Source: Aurantimonas sp036549475 (GTDB lineage Bacteria > Pseudomonadota > Alphaproteobacteria > Rhizobiales > Rhizobiaceae). From it: 64,000 bases of DNA. The notes under the pieces were generated by a model. It made no database searches and was not told where the DNA came from. It was given only the letters and a program-made list of their open reading frames with translations. A program made the translations under genes and the position numbers. Shown piece after piece: positions 7,892-17,252 of the stretch; position 1 is the stretch's first letter, and every line of letters starts with the position of its first letter. The stretch lies in assembly GCF_036549475.1 (NCBI RefSeq), contig NZ_JAZHLI010000005.1, forward strand, positions 93,795 through 157,794. The letters are read 5' to 3'.

Positions 7892-9030
7892 ACGAAGCCG
7901 TCTTTCCCCGGCCGGCCAGCGAGCCGGTCGCGCATCCGACACCGGCGCCGCCGCTCGGGCTGCTGGCCGAACTCACCCATCGCTGCCCGCTGCGTTGCAC
8001 CTACTGCTCCAACCCGCTGCAGCTCGACGGACGCTCCAGCGAACTCGACACCGAGACCTGGAAGCGGGTGTTCAGCGAAGCTGCCGATCTCGGCGTCATC
8101 CATGTCCATCTGTCGGGCGGCGAGCCGACGGCGCGCAGGGACATTGTCGAATTGACCCGTCACGCCAGCGATGTCGGCCTCTACACCAACCTCATCACCT
8201 CCGGCGTCGGCGTCAGCGATGACAAGCTCGATGCGCTTTTCGATGCAGGGTGCGACCACATCCAGCTCTCGTTGCAGGGCGCGGATGCGCAGATCACCGA
8301 ACTGGTCGGCGGCTATCGGGGCGGGTTCGAGAAGAAGGAAGCCTTTGCCCGCGCCGTCGTCGAGCGCGGCTTCCCGCTGACGCTGAACGCGGTCATCCAC
8401 CGGATGAACATCCACCAGGTGCCGCAGATGATCCAGAAGGCGGTCGATTTCGGCGCCAAACGCCTGGAGATCGCCCATACGCAATATTACGGCTGGGCGC
8501 TGAAAAACCGGGCGCAGCTCATGCCGGCGCGCGACGACGTGGACCGGACGATCGCCGAGGTCGAGGAGGCCCGCGAACGGTTGAAGGGCAAGCTGGTCAT
8601 CGACGCGGTCTTCCCGGACTATTACGCCAAGTATCCCAAGCTTTGTAACGGTGGCTGGGGCGCCCGCACCCTGAGCGTGACCCCGGCCGGACGGGCGCTG
8701 CCCTGCCACGCGGCCGAGACGATCCAGCATCTGGAATTCTGGTCGGTACGCGACCATTCGATCGCCGACATCTGGACAACGTCGCCGGCCTTCGAGGCGT
8801 ATCGCGGCACGTCCTGGATGAATGAACCATGCCGCTCCTGCGATCGCCGGCACATCGATTTCGGCGGTTGCCGCTGCCAGGCACTCGCCCTGACCGGCGA
8901 CGCGGCCAATACCGACCCCGCCTGCATCAAGTCGGACATGCACCAGCGGCTCGGCGAGATCGCAACGGCCGAATCCTCGGCGGTGGTCGAGCCCGGCGCG
9001 GCCGTCTATCGCGGTTTCCGCGTCGGTTGA
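7888..9030 (+). CDS. pqqE: PqqA peptide cyclase PqqE (radical SAM)
   Basis: A 380-residue radical SAM/SPASM enzyme that forms the Glu-Tyr carbon-carbon bond in PqqA. The SAM cluster motif is Cys33, Cys37 and Cys40 in THRCPLRCTYCSNP. HLSGGEPTARRD is the SAM-binding GGEP motif. The C-terminal SPASM cysteines are seen in KLCNGGWGART, ALPCHAAET, EPCRSCDRRH and FGGCRCQAL. The N-terminus carries a Pro/Ala-rich leader (RPASEPVAHPTPAPP) before the catalytic barrel. It is the last gene of the operon; no pqqF/G protease follows, so PqqA cleavage must use a protease encoded elsewhere. The convergent neighbour's stop codon is only 38 bases away. Confidence 0.97.
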   Translation: MNEAVFPRPASEPVAHPTPAPPLGLLAELTHRCPLRCTYCSNPLQLDGRSSELDTETWKRVFSEAADLGVIHVHLSGGEPTARRDIVELTRHASDVGLYTNLITSGVGVSDDKLDALFDAGCDHIQLSLQGADAQITELVGGYRGGFEKKEAFARAVVERGFPLTLNAVIHRMNIHQVPQMIQKAVDFGAKRLEIAHTQYYGWALKNRAQLMPARDDVDRTIAEVEEARERLKGKLVIDAVFPDYYAKYPKLCNGGWGARTLSVTPAGRALPCHAAETIQHLEFWSVRDHSIADIWTTSPAFEAYRGTSWMNEPCRSCDRRHIDFGGCRCQALALTGDAANTDPACIKSDMHQRLGEIATAESSAVVEPGAAVYRGFRVG

Positions 9031-9067
9031 CCGAGGTCGTGTCGGACAAGCCGCAAGCGTTCCTACT

Positions 9068-9844
9068 TCAAGCTTCCGCGGATTCTGCCGGCTTCGGGCG
9101 CCAGAGAAAGCGCGGGGCGGCGTTGTCGTTGGCAAGGCCGGTCCAGCGCGTGCGGCCGACAAGGCTTGTCGAAGGTCCATAGAGTTCGGCGCGTTCGCCG
9201 GGCGTCGACTGAAACACCGGAAATTTCGGGTGCAGTTCCCGGCGCAGCGTTTCCATGGCGTTGTAGCAAAGCGCGATCGGCTTCTTCAGCCCAGGATAGT
9301 GCCTGGCCGGCGTGCGTGGGTGCAGCAGGCAGATCCGATCGTAGAAGGGCACGTGTTCCGGTCGCACCGTCGCCAGCATGTACGTGGCGTCGAAATGGTC
9401 GGCCAGCATCGAGCCGAGCCGGAGGCCGGCAAACGGCAGGAGCGTGGTCATGCGCCGCACACTGTCGTCGATGACGAAGCGGGTCGGATCGACGAAGCTT
9501 TCACCCCTGTCGAGCAGCGGCGAGAGTTCCTCGTTGAAGACGTCCATGGCGGGGCCAACTCGGCACTCCGGCGTCGTGATATGCAGCCGGATCGATGCGA
9601 CCAGCCGATCTTCGATCTCGATCCCAAGGAGAAAGGCGTTCACGTCGGTGTCGTGCCGATCCTTGAACATCCGGGACTTGATTTCTCCGATCGCCCCCTC
9701 GGCAAGATACGCGTCGTATCGCAGCCGGTAAATCTTCTCCCTGTCGTAATCGCTGGTTGCCTGGAAATAACGGACGATCTCCATGATGCTTGAAATCTGA
9801 GAGCGACTGGAAATTTTGTCGGATCTATTGTTTTTTCGTACCAT
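9068..9844 (-). CDS. FeeM-like N-acyl amino acid synthase (GNAT / autoinducer-synthase fold)
   Basis: A 258-residue protein. REKIYRLRYDAYLAEGAIG followed by HDTDVNAFLLGIEIEDRLV and ASIRLHITTPE is the N-terminal half of the acyltransferase fold shared by LuxI-type synthases and FeeM, which joins a fatty acyl group from acyl carrier protein to an amino acid. FVDPTRFVIDDSVRR and FDATYMLATVRPEHVPFYDR form the second half. The LuxI ExxRF signature is absent (DPTRF instead), which favours FeeM over homoserine lactone synthase. The product is unknown. An in-frame TTG extends the protein by 14 residues and another ATG lies 20 codons in; the first ATG is used. No luxR gene is adjacent. It converges on pqqE. 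Confidence 0.75.
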   Translation of the reverse strand: MVRKNNRSDKISSRSQISSIMEIVRYFQATSDYDREKIYRLRYDAYLAEGAIGEIKSRMFKDRHDTDVNAFLLGIEIEDRLVASIRLHITTPECRVGPAMDVFNEELSPLLDRGESFVDPTRFVIDDSVRRMTTLLPFAGLRLGSMLADHFDATYMLATVRPEHVPFYDRICLLHPRTPARHYPGLKKPIALCYNAMETLRRELHPKFPVFQSTPGERAELYGPSTSLVGRTRWTGLANDNAAPRFLWRPKPAESAEA

Positions 9845-10027
9845 GGTCTCGTCAGTCCCCGCTGAATTGACGACGATATCGTTCAACTTGCGAAGGAAGA
9901 TTTATCAAATTTTAAATATATTTAAAGCTGCAACTGAAATTGTAGTTAATTTCGGTTAACCCCTTTAGAAGGCGGCTTGTAATCGTTCGCGAAATCATGC
10001 CGGGGGACGCGAAGGTACCGGTGAGGA
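9845..10027 (-). promoter_or_regulatory. AT-rich promoter region of the FeeM-like gene
   Basis: Bases 9900-9970 are strikingly AT-rich for this genome, with AAATTTTAAATATATTTAAA on the leftward path and a GGTTAACC palindrome upstream of it. On the minus strand TTGCAG (a possible -35) is followed by several A/T-only hexamers, none of which is a clear -10. This looks like an UP-element-bearing or regulated promoter for the single leftward gene. No open frame is present. Confidence 0.45.
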
Positions 10028-11965
10028 TCAGTGTGCGGAGACGGCAATGCGGGGACGGTTCTCGGCGGCTTCACGGGCGGTGGAACTGCTTGCCCAGAGA
10101 AGCGTGCCGATGGCGGTCTCGGGCAATGGCCGGCCAAAGACGAAGCCCTGCACCTGCGTCACCTGCGGGTCGGAGGAGACGAATTCCAGGAGCTCGATCG
10201 TCTCGACCCCTTCCACCACGATCTTCAGGTCCAAGGATGCGACGAGGTGCACGAAACCGCGCAGTAGGGATTGGCGGCGTTTGTCGGTAATGATCCCGGT
10301 CAGAAATGACCGGTCGATCTTCACCTTCCCAATCGGCAGGCGGGCGATGTAGCTGAAATTGGAGAAGCCGGTTCCGAAATCGTCGAGGGCGATCGAGATG
10401 CCCATGTCACGCAGGGCCTCCAGCTTGGCGAGCACCGGCTGGTGTTCACCCAGGAGGAGGTTCTCCGTGATCTCGATCTCAAGCCGCCTGGGATCAAAAT
10501 TCGTCGCACGAAGCGCGGCGACGATGACATCCACCATGTCGGGCCGAAGCAACTGGCTGGGGGAAAGGTTAACCGCGACGGACACCGATGCCGGCCAGCG
10601 GCCGGCGATCCGCATCGCCTCATACAACGTCCAGTCGGTGACCATGCCCATCAGCCCGGTCTCTTCAGCCACTGGCAGGAACTCCCCGGGCGAAATCATG
10701 CGGCCGTCCGGTGCCATCCAGCGGATCAGCGCCTCGCAGGTGGATATCCGCAAGGTGTTCGGCTCGACCAGCGGCTGGAAGAACAGGCGAAGCTGGTTTT
10801 CCTCGAGTGCCAGCCGCAGGCCGGTCTCGATGCGCAAACGATTGGTCTCCCGGTCCAGCATGTCGGGCGCGAACATGCGGGCGGTGCTGCGGCCGGCGCT
10901 CTTGGCCTGATAGAGAGCGGTATCAGCCTGCCGGGTCAGCAGCTCGGCGTCTTCGCCATGCAACGGGAACAGCGCGAAGCCGACGCTGCAGCCGGTGGAC
11001 GCCGGCGCGCCCTGCACGATGAAGGGCTCGCGCATCGCCTCGATCAGCCGGTCGGCGAGGTCGGTGGCAGCTTCGGCATCGGCACCGTATTGCAGGATCA
11101 GGAACTCGTCGCCGGCAAAGCGTGAGATAAAGCCGGAACTTCCCACCACTTCGCGGAACCGTTGTGCGGTCTCGATCAGGATGACGTCGCCGGCCTTGTG
11201 GCCGAGCGTGTCATTGATACGCTTGAAGCGGTCGAGATCGACGAAATGGAGCGCGAAGGGTTCGTAGGTGTCGCGGGTCAGTTCGTCGAGCCGGCGGTTG
11301 GTATAGGCCCGGTTGGGCAAATGGGTCAGCGTGTCGAAATGCGCCAGTTCCTCGTTCATCCGGGCGGCCCTGAGGGCACCGAGGAAGGTGTCGCAGATGC
11401 GCCCGTTGGTCCGGAGGATGCCGGCAAAAAACACCAGCAGGATGAAGGCATAGCCGACATACCAGGCGGTGCCCTGAATCAGCAGTCCTGCGACCATGGG
11501 CACGGCCGCGGCAGCGGTCTGCACGCGGGCGATCCGGGGGGAGGGGAAATTGCGCGCCTGGATGCCGATCAGGTAGCCAATGGCTGTCGCGAATGAGACC
11601 ACCTGGGCGAATGCGCCGCCGCCCACGAGGAAGACGATGGTGGTCCACGCCCCGACGCTGGCGACGTGGACCGTGCCGAGAACGAGATACAGCCGTTCCC
11701 AGAAAACGGCATCGAAGTCCGGATCGTGCGAGTGTCGCCCCACCATCAACATAGTGGCGAGCCTGATGGCGGAGATGAGCGCGGTAATCCCGACCACGAG
11801 CCAAAGGGCGTTCTGCCCGGTCTGGATGGCCGTCATCGACGCGCCGACGGCGACCGCCACGGAGGCGTAGGCGAAGGACAGCATATCGCCATGCAGCGAG
11901 CGGACGATCTCGACCCGCTCACTCGCTTCCCATCCGCCAAGCTGCAATTCCTTGGTCAGCAGCAT
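10028..11965 (-). CDS. Membrane-bound diguanylate cyclase/phosphodiesterase (GGDEF-EAL)
   Basis: A 645-residue protein. The first 200 residues hold about five hydrophobic helices, paired and without a large periplasmic loop (for example ALWLVVGITALISAIRLA and AWYVGYAFILLVFFAGIL). The GGDEF domain (about 205-370) has LTHLPNRAYTNRRL and an AGDEF active site, the common active variant; no RxxD inhibitory site precedes it. The EAL domain (about 385-635) has CEALIRW, ITENLL, the DDFGTGFSNF loop and EGVET, so the catalytic acids look complete. Both cyclic-di-GMP synthesis and breakdown are possible. Start ATG gives MLLTKELQLGG. It lies between corA and the FeeM-like gene in the same direction with gaps of about 160 and 180 bases. 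Confidence 0.95.
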   Translation of the reverse strand: MLLTKELQLGGWEASERVEIVRSLHGDMLSFAYASVAVAVGASMTAIQTGQNALWLVVGITALISAIRLATMLMVGRHSHDPDFDAVFWERLYLVLGTVHVASVGAWTTIVFLVGGGAFAQVVSFATAIGYLIGIQARNFPSPRIARVQTAAAAVPMVAGLLIQGTAWYVGYAFILLVFFAGILRTNGRICDTFLGALRAARMNEELAHFDTLTHLPNRAYTNRRLDELTRDTYEPFALHFVDLDRFKRINDTLGHKAGDVILIETAQRFREVVGSSGFISRFAGDEFLILQYGADAEAATDLADRLIEAMREPFIVQGAPASTGCSVGFALFPLHGEDAELLTRQADTALYQAKSAGRSTARMFAPDMLDRETNRLRIETGLRLALEENQLRLFFQPLVEPNTLRISTCEALIRWMAPDGRMISPGEFLPVAEETGLMGMVTDWTLYEAMRIAGRWPASVSVAVNLSPSQLLRPDMVDVIVAALRATNFDPRRLEIEITENLLLGEHQPVLAKLEALRDMGISIALDDFGTGFSNFSYIARLPIGKVKIDRSFLTGIITDKRRQSLLRGFVHLVASLDLKIVVEGVETIELLEFVSSDPQVTQVQGFVFGRPLPETAIGTLLWASSSTAREAAENRPRIAVSAH

Positions 11966-12122
11966 TCCGTCGGCCTCGCTTTCATCAGCGAAACTTGATC
12001 GAAACTTGTTAAAGGATCATTTAGCCACCTCTACGCGATGCGAGATCGCGGATGCACGCGGGAAGGCGACACGTCACCTTCTGAGCCTGGCCAGCGCGCG
12101 ATGGCCGTTGCTTGAAACGTCG

Positions 12123-13169
12123 CTAGAGCCAGTTCTTGTAGCGGAACAGGATCAGCGGGACGATCGCCGAGACGACCATCAGCCCCAGCGCCATGGGGTA
12201 GCCGAAGGTCCAGCCGAGCTCGGGCATGTGCTGGAAGTTCATGCCGTAGATGGAAGCGATGAGGGTCGGCGGCAGGAACGCCACCGCCGCCACGGAGAAG
12301 ATCTTGATGATTGCGTTCTGCTCGATCGAGATCATGCCGACGGTGGTATCCAAGAGGAAGGTCGTCTTGTTCGACAGAAATGAGACGAAGTCATTGAGCG
12401 AATGCACGTCGCGTGACATCGCCTTGACCCGCGGCCGGGCATCCTTGCTGGAAGGTTTGCGACCGTCGAGCACGAGTTGCAGGAAGGGCAGCAACCGGTC
12501 GAGGGTCGCCAGGCTTTCGCGTACCCGCGAAGTCAGATCGCCGGCGGCGCCGATCCGCCGCAGCAGTGACTTGAAGTCTGCGGTTTCGGTCGGTTTCTTG
12601 CGAGCGGACGACGTGAAGATATCGTCGCCGATACGGTCGAGATCGGCGGAGATCGACTCCAGCAGGTCCGCGACCCGGTCGACGACGGTTTCCAACAGGC
12701 CGATCAGCACGCTGTCAGCCGTGGGCGTCCGCGGCATGCTCGCAGCCTTGGTGACCTCGGGCGGGAGCCGATCCTGTGATGACCGATAGGCGGCATTCGG
12801 CGGTTCGCGGCAGAGCTTTGCGGCATAGATGGCAAAGCTCTTGGGCTTGCTGTAGCGCAGGGTAACAAGCCGCTCATCGACAAGGATGAAGGTGACCGGC
12901 GCGAAGGATGGCTTGCCGCTGTCGAGGCCGAACACCACCGAAGCTGTCAGGAAGTCGGCGCCGTCCTCCGAATAGAGCCGGCTCGAGACTTCGATCTCGT
13001 CCATCTCTTCGCGGGTCGGCACGTCGATGCCACAGAGCCGTTCGACCGCGGACACTTCGTCCGGCGCCGGATTGAGAAGATCGATCCAGACCGCCTCCGC
13101 CGGAATCGCGTCGCTTGCCACGGTGGCGGCCCGCATGAATGGGCCGGACGGGACATAGGCTTCGATCAC
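12123..13169 (-). CDS. corA: Magnesium/divalent cation transporter CorA
   Basis: A 348-residue CorA-type channel. The soluble N-terminal funnel (about 1-280) contains WIDLLNPAPDEVSAVER and VPTREEMDEIEVSSRLY. Two C-terminal membrane helices follow: FSVAAVAFLPPTLIASIYG then the selectivity motif GMN (309-311), and YPMALGLMVVSAIVPLILF ending in FRYKNWL. The GMN loop defines the family and its Mg2+/Co2+/Ni2+ selectivity. The best start is GTG at the peptide VIEAYVPSGP, preceded by GGGAAG; the longer frame upstream is Arg- and Cys-rich and unlikely to be translated. Monocistronic, about 270 bases after mutB. Confidence 0.94.
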   Translation of the reverse strand: MIEAYVPSGPFMRAATVASDAIPAEAVWIDLLNPAPDEVSAVERLCGIDVPTREEMDEIEVSSRLYSEDGADFLTASVVFGLDSGKPSFAPVTFILVDERLVTLRYSKPKSFAIYAAKLCREPPNAAYRSSQDRLPPEVTKAASMPRTPTADSVLIGLLETVVDRVADLLESISADLDRIGDDIFTSSARKKPTETADFKSLLRRIGAAGDLTSRVRESLATLDRLLPFLQLVLDGRKPSSKDARPRVKAMSRDVHSLNDFVSFLSNKTTFLLDTTVGMISIEQNAIIKIFSVAAVAFLPPTLIASIYGMNFQHMPELGWTFGYPMALGLMVVSAIVPLILFRYKNWL

Positions 13170-13335
13170 GGGCGCTTCCCGGTGACATCGCGGGACGCAT
13201 TCGCGGCTCGCCCTTTGTCGAACTCGCTGCCCGCGACATCCGTCCCGAACCGGCAAAGCAGGGCGTGTCCTGCTGTGGTGGTATGATCGTTCGTCATCAG
13301 TAGCACCGCCGAAACTGGAATAGGTTCGCTTAGGG

Positions 13336-13375
13336 CCGTCTATGGCGGGGGGATGCCCCGAAAGTCCATAGGCGG
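13336..13375. repeat. Compound inverted repeat between mutB and corA
   Basis: CCGTCTATGG (13336-13345) pairs with CCATAGGCGG (13366-13375), and inside it CGGGG pairs with CCCCG, giving a bulged two-part stem. It sits about 65 bases past the mutB stop and 165 bases before the corA start on the same strand. No U-run follows. It may end the mut transcript or act in the corA leader. Confidence 0.4.
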
Positions 13376-13438
13376 TCGTGATGCGGGTTCGGTCTCGTCA
13401 GCTTTAGCCATCGTTACGGACGACGACCAATAATGCCG

Positions 13439-15601
13439 CTACTCCGCCGCCAGCTTGCCGTGTCCGAGATGGGCGGCCAACGACTGGAGCAGATCGGCCG
13501 CCGCGTCCGCGACGACGGTGCCGGGCAGGAAGATGGCTGCCGCTCCGGCCGATTTCAGTGATGCGACATCCTGGGGAGGGATGACTCCACCCACGACGAT
13601 CATAATGTTTTCACCGCCCTCGCGCACCAGGGCGGCCTTCAGCTCCGGAACAAGCGTCAGGTGGCCGGCGGCCAGCGAGGAAGCGCCGACGATGTGGACG
13701 TCGTTCTCCACGGCCTGCCGGGCGGCTTCTTCCGGCGTCTGGAAGAGCGGGCCGATATCCACGTCGAAGCCGAGATCGGCAAAGGCTGATGCGATTACCT
13801 TCTGGCCGCGGTCATGGCCATCCTGGCCCATCTTGGCAACGAGGATGCGCGGCCGGCGGCCTTCGACCTCGGCAAAGGCCGCACTCATCGCCTGAACCTG
13901 CGCCACACGATCCGCCATCGGTCCAGCCTCCCGCTTGTAGACACCCGCAACGACCTGGGTCTTGGCGACGTGACGGCCGAACACCGTTTCCAGCGCATCC
14001 GCCATCTCGCCGACGGTGGCCTTGGCCCGGGCCGCTGCGATGGACAGTTCGAGAAGGTTGCCATTGCCCTTCGCGCCCGCCGTCAAGGCAGCCAGGGCGG
14101 CCTCGGTGGCCGCACCGTCGCGTTCGGCCCGGAGTTGCTTGAGCTTCTCGATCTGCTGCCGCCGCACATCGGCATTGTCGACGCGCAGGACGTCGATGTC
14201 GTCGTCGTTCGCATTGCGGAACCGGTTGATGCCCACGACGGTCTGGGTGCCGGAATCGATTCGCGCCTGCGTCTTGGCGGCTGCTTCCTCGATGCGCAGC
14301 TTCGGCAGACCTTTCTCGATGGCCTTTGCCATGCCGCCCATCGCCTCGACCTCGCCGATATGGGACAGAGTCTTCTCTGCGAGCAGGTGAGTCAGGCGCT
14401 CGACATGGGCCGAGCCGCCCCAAGGGTCGATGAGGCCCGTCGTGCGGGTTTCGTGCGCAATGACCAACTGGGAATTACGGGCGATGCGGGCGGAGAAATC
14501 TGTTGGCAGGGCCAGCGCCTCGTCGAAGGCGTTGGTATGCAGCGACTGGGTGTGGCCCTGCGTCGCCGCCATTGCCTCGACGCAGGTCCGCACGACGTTG
14601 TTCATCACGTCCTGGGCGGTCAGCGACCAGCCCGAGGTCTGGCAGTGGGTGCGCAGCGACAGCGAGCGCGGGTCCTGCGGCGCGAAATTCTGCTTCATCA
14701 GCGCCGCCCAGATCAGCCGGGCCGCCCGCAGCTTGGCGATCTCCATGAAGGCGTTCATGCCGACCGCCCAGAAGAAGGAGAGGCGCGGCGCGAAGCGGTC
14801 GATGTCGAGCCCGGCGGCGACACCTGCTCGGGCATATTCGATGCCGTCCGCGATGGTGTAGGCAAGTTCCAGATCCGCCGTCGCCCCTGCTTCCTGCATG
14901 TGGTAGCCGGAGATCGAGATCGAGTTGTATTTCGGCATGTTCTTCGAGGTGAATTCGAAGATGTCCGAGATGATCCGCATCGAGGGCGCCGGCGGATAGA
15001 TGTAGGTGTTGCGGACCATGAACTCCTTCAGAATGTCGTTCTGAATGGTCCCCGATAGGTCGGCTTGTGCCACGCCCTGCTCCTCGGCCGCCGCCACGTA
15101 GAGCGCGAGGACCGGCAGGACGGCGCCGTTCATGGTCATCGATACGCTCATCTCGCCCAGCGGAATGCCGTCGAACAGTTGGCGCATGTCGATGATGGAA
15201 TCGATCGCCACGCCGGCCATGCCGACGTCGCCGGCCACGCGCGGATGATCGGAATCGTAGCCGCGATGGGTGGCGAGGTCGAAGGCGACCGACAGACCCT
15301 TCTGTCCGGCGGCTAGATTGCGCCGATAGAAGGCGTTCGAGGCCGCGGCCGTGGAGAAGCCGGCATATTGCCGGATGGTCCAGGGCTTTTCGACATACAT
15401 GGTGGGGTAAGGGCCGCGCAGATAGGGCGCGATACCCGGCTGGGTGTCCAGGAACGGATAGCCGTCGAGCGCATCAGACCCGTAGGCGCCGCCGATGGTG
15501 ATCCCTTCCGGGGTTTCGAAGCCTTCGGCGGCGCCGGGCTGCGACGCGGGCGCGGCCGGGCGGCTCCACTCGATCCGCCTGAAATCCGGGATCGCGCTCA
15601 T
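13439..15601 (-). CDS. mutB: Methylmalonyl-CoA mutase large (catalytic) subunit
   Basis: A 720-residue B12 enzyme subunit that interconverts methylmalonyl-CoA and succinyl-CoA in propionate, odd-chain fatty acid and branched amino acid breakdown, or in ethylmalonyl-CoA-type assimilation. The N-terminal TIM barrel includes WTIRQYAGFSTAAASNAFY, AFDLATHRGYDSDHPRV and RTHCQTSGWSLT. The C-terminal cobalamin domain (about 590-715) has KMGQDGHDRGQKVIA, the DxHxxG base-off motif with the cobalt-ligating His, and GASSLAAGHLTLVPEL. The ATG (MSAIPDFRRIEW) overlaps the mutA stop by four bases, so the subunits are translationally coupled. Confidence 0.97.
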   Translation of the reverse strand: MSAIPDFRRIEWSRPAAPASQPGAAEGFETPEGITIGGAYGSDALDGYPFLDTQPGIAPYLRGPYPTMYVEKPWTIRQYAGFSTAAASNAFYRRNLAAGQKGLSVAFDLATHRGYDSDHPRVAGDVGMAGVAIDSIIDMRQLFDGIPLGEMSVSMTMNGAVLPVLALYVAAAEEQGVAQADLSGTIQNDILKEFMVRNTYIYPPAPSMRIISDIFEFTSKNMPKYNSISISGYHMQEAGATADLELAYTIADGIEYARAGVAAGLDIDRFAPRLSFFWAVGMNAFMEIAKLRAARLIWAALMKQNFAPQDPRSLSLRTHCQTSGWSLTAQDVMNNVVRTCVEAMAATQGHTQSLHTNAFDEALALPTDFSARIARNSQLVIAHETRTTGLIDPWGGSAHVERLTHLLAEKTLSHIGEVEAMGGMAKAIEKGLPKLRIEEAAAKTQARIDSGTQTVVGINRFRNANDDDIDVLRVDNADVRRQQIEKLKQLRAERDGAATEAALAALTAGAKGNGNLLELSIAAARAKATVGEMADALETVFGRHVAKTQVVAGVYKREAGPMADRVAQVQAMSAAFAEVEGRRPRILVAKMGQDGHDRGQKVIASAFADLGFDVDIGPLFQTPEEAARQAVENDVHIVGASSLAAGHLTLVPELKAALVREGGENIMIVVGGVIPPQDVASLKSAGAAAIFLPGTVVADAAADLLQSLAAHLGHGKLAAE

Positions 15602-17034
15602 CGGCTGGACTCCAAGGTTTCGCTGAGAGGGTGTGGACGCAGCGGCTCGCATCGCATGTCGCCATCGGCTTTCGAGACCTTACTGCGTGCGGCAGGCAGG
15701 ATCGTGTGGTCGCGCTCGGTTTCCAGCGGATATAGGCTGGCACCAACGACGACGGTCTTGCCGTCCTCCAGCCGGCGCTGGCGCTCGAGACGGGCGCCCA
15801 TGATGCGGCTCTGGAGGGTTCCCGTGGTCAGACCGGCGACGATGCCCCCCTCTGCCTCGATCTCGCGGAACATGTTCCAGGCAGCCTCGGCAGTCAGGTC
15901 GGTCAGTGCCTCGATGCTGCCGGAGCCTGCGGCGGGATCGGCAACCTGCGCCAGGAAGCTCTCCTCCTGCAGGATGATCTGCAGATTGCGGGCGAGGCGC
16001 CGTGCTGCACCGTCCGGCAGCCCAAGCGGTGCGGTGTAGGGCAGGACCGCAAGACTATCGGCACCGCCGGTGCCGGCGGCGAAGGCTGCGATGGTGGCGC
16101 GCAGGATGTTGGTATGCGGGTCCATGGCGGCCATCATCCGCCATGAGGTCTCCGCATGGATCCGAGCCGGAGCAGGAGCGTTCTCGCCGCAGGATTCCAG
16201 AAGCTTTCCCCAGAGCAGACGCAAGGCCCGCAGCTTGGCCGTCTGCTCGAATTGGCATTGATCGATCGCCAGCGTGAAGCCGATCGCCGACGCCGCTTCG
16301 CCGACGGTCAGACCGGCATCGGTCATCGCGCGCAGGTAATAGAGCGCCGTTGCCAGAACGGCGCCCAGTTCCTGTGCGACGGTCGCGCCGGCGTCATGAT
16401 AGAGGCGCCCGTCCGCTTCTGCTATCCGTCCGCGGAAGCCGCTGGCGCGCAGGGCCTTGGTGGCGCGGCCGGCATGGGCGCGGAATGCGCTTTCGGTGCC
16501 TGGAAAGCTGCCCGTAAAGGCGAAGGGGCCGACGGCATCGAGGCAGAGATCGATCGCCAGGGCATCGAAATCCTGGTTTCGGGACCGGGTCAGCGCGCGC
16601 AACGCCTCGACGGCGATGCGGGCGTCCATATGCGGTTCGATCCGAAGCGAGATGATGCCCAGATCGACACCGTCGAGCGCTCGGGCAATTGCGTCCGCTT
16701 CCATCGGCAGGCCGAAACCGTGGGCAGAGGCGGAACCTGCGAAAACGAGCGCCAACCCGTTCGCGCCGCCCTCCAGATCGGCCAGCGCCTGCCGGTTGGC
16801 ACGGGACGGATCGGGATCATCGACACGCTGCACGATCCGCCAAGGCCCAGAGCCAACTCGGCCGATGGGCGACGCCGCCCGCCGGTCGTAGAGCGGACCG
16901 TAGATGAAACCGTCCTCGGCCATCGTCACCAGGGATTCGAACGGTCGGCCCTTCAGCCCCTTCTCGACGCGCGCGCGCCAGTCGGCTTCGTCGACCTCGG
17001 GGAAGTCGATGGATTCCATCGTCAGCGCCGTCAT
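15598..17034 (-). CDS. mutA: Methylmalonyl-CoA mutase small subunit
   Basis: A 478-residue partner of MutB in the two-gene alpha-beta form of the mutase. It shares the TIM-barrel fold (EADWRARVEKGLKGRPFESL, YTIADGIEY-like helices replaced by EAASAIGFTLAIDQCQFEQT, and RIHAETSWRMMAAMDPHTN) but lacks the DxHxxG cobalamin signature, as expected for the non-catalytic subunit. It is shorter than typical small subunits because the degenerate C-terminal B12 domain is missing; it ends soon after YPLETERDHTILPA. The ATG follows GAGGAG at seven bases. It is the first gene of mutAB; the HWE kinase is 218 bases upstream on the same strand. Confidence 0.95.
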   Translation of the reverse strand: MTALTMESIDFPEVDEADWRARVEKGLKGRPFESLVTMAEDGFIYGPLYDRRAASPIGRVGSGPWRIVQRVDDPDPSRANRQALADLEGGANGLALVFAGSASAHGFGLPMEADAIARALDGVDLGIISLRIEPHMDARIAVEALRALTRSRNQDFDALAIDLCLDAVGPFAFTGSFPGTESAFRAHAGRATKALRASGFRGRIAEADGRLYHDAGATVAQELGAVLATALYYLRAMTDAGLTVGEAASAIGFTLAIDQCQFEQTAKLRALRLLWGKLLESCGENAPAPARIHAETSWRMMAAMDPHTNILRATIAAFAAGTGGADSLAVLPYTAPLGLPDGAARRLARNLQIILQEESFLAQVADPAAGSGSIEALTDLTAEAAWNMFREIEAEGGIVAGLTTGTLQSRIMGARLERQRRLEDGKTVVVGASLYPLETERDHTILPAARSKVSKADGDMRCEPLRPHPLSETLESSR

Positions 17035-17252
17035 GGCATCTCCTCGCACTGCCGGGCATGGCTCCCCCTTCAGCGGCGTGCATCCGAACGGTCGAACAAG
17101 GCACGATGCGTGGGGCGCAGCCGATGAGGTTCGGCGGCATCGCTCCCCCGCCTGTCCCTCTGACCGTTCCGCATTCTTCCATAGGCCGTCCCGTCGGGAA
17201 ACGGAACTGGTGATCCACGCGGATGGCCAGGCGGCGTGGCCGACTTGGCAAC

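Noticed and set aside
9068..9844. Calling the acyltransferase a LuxI homoserine lactone synthase
   Set aside because: The ExxRF active-site signature is missing and there is no LuxR-type gene beside it.
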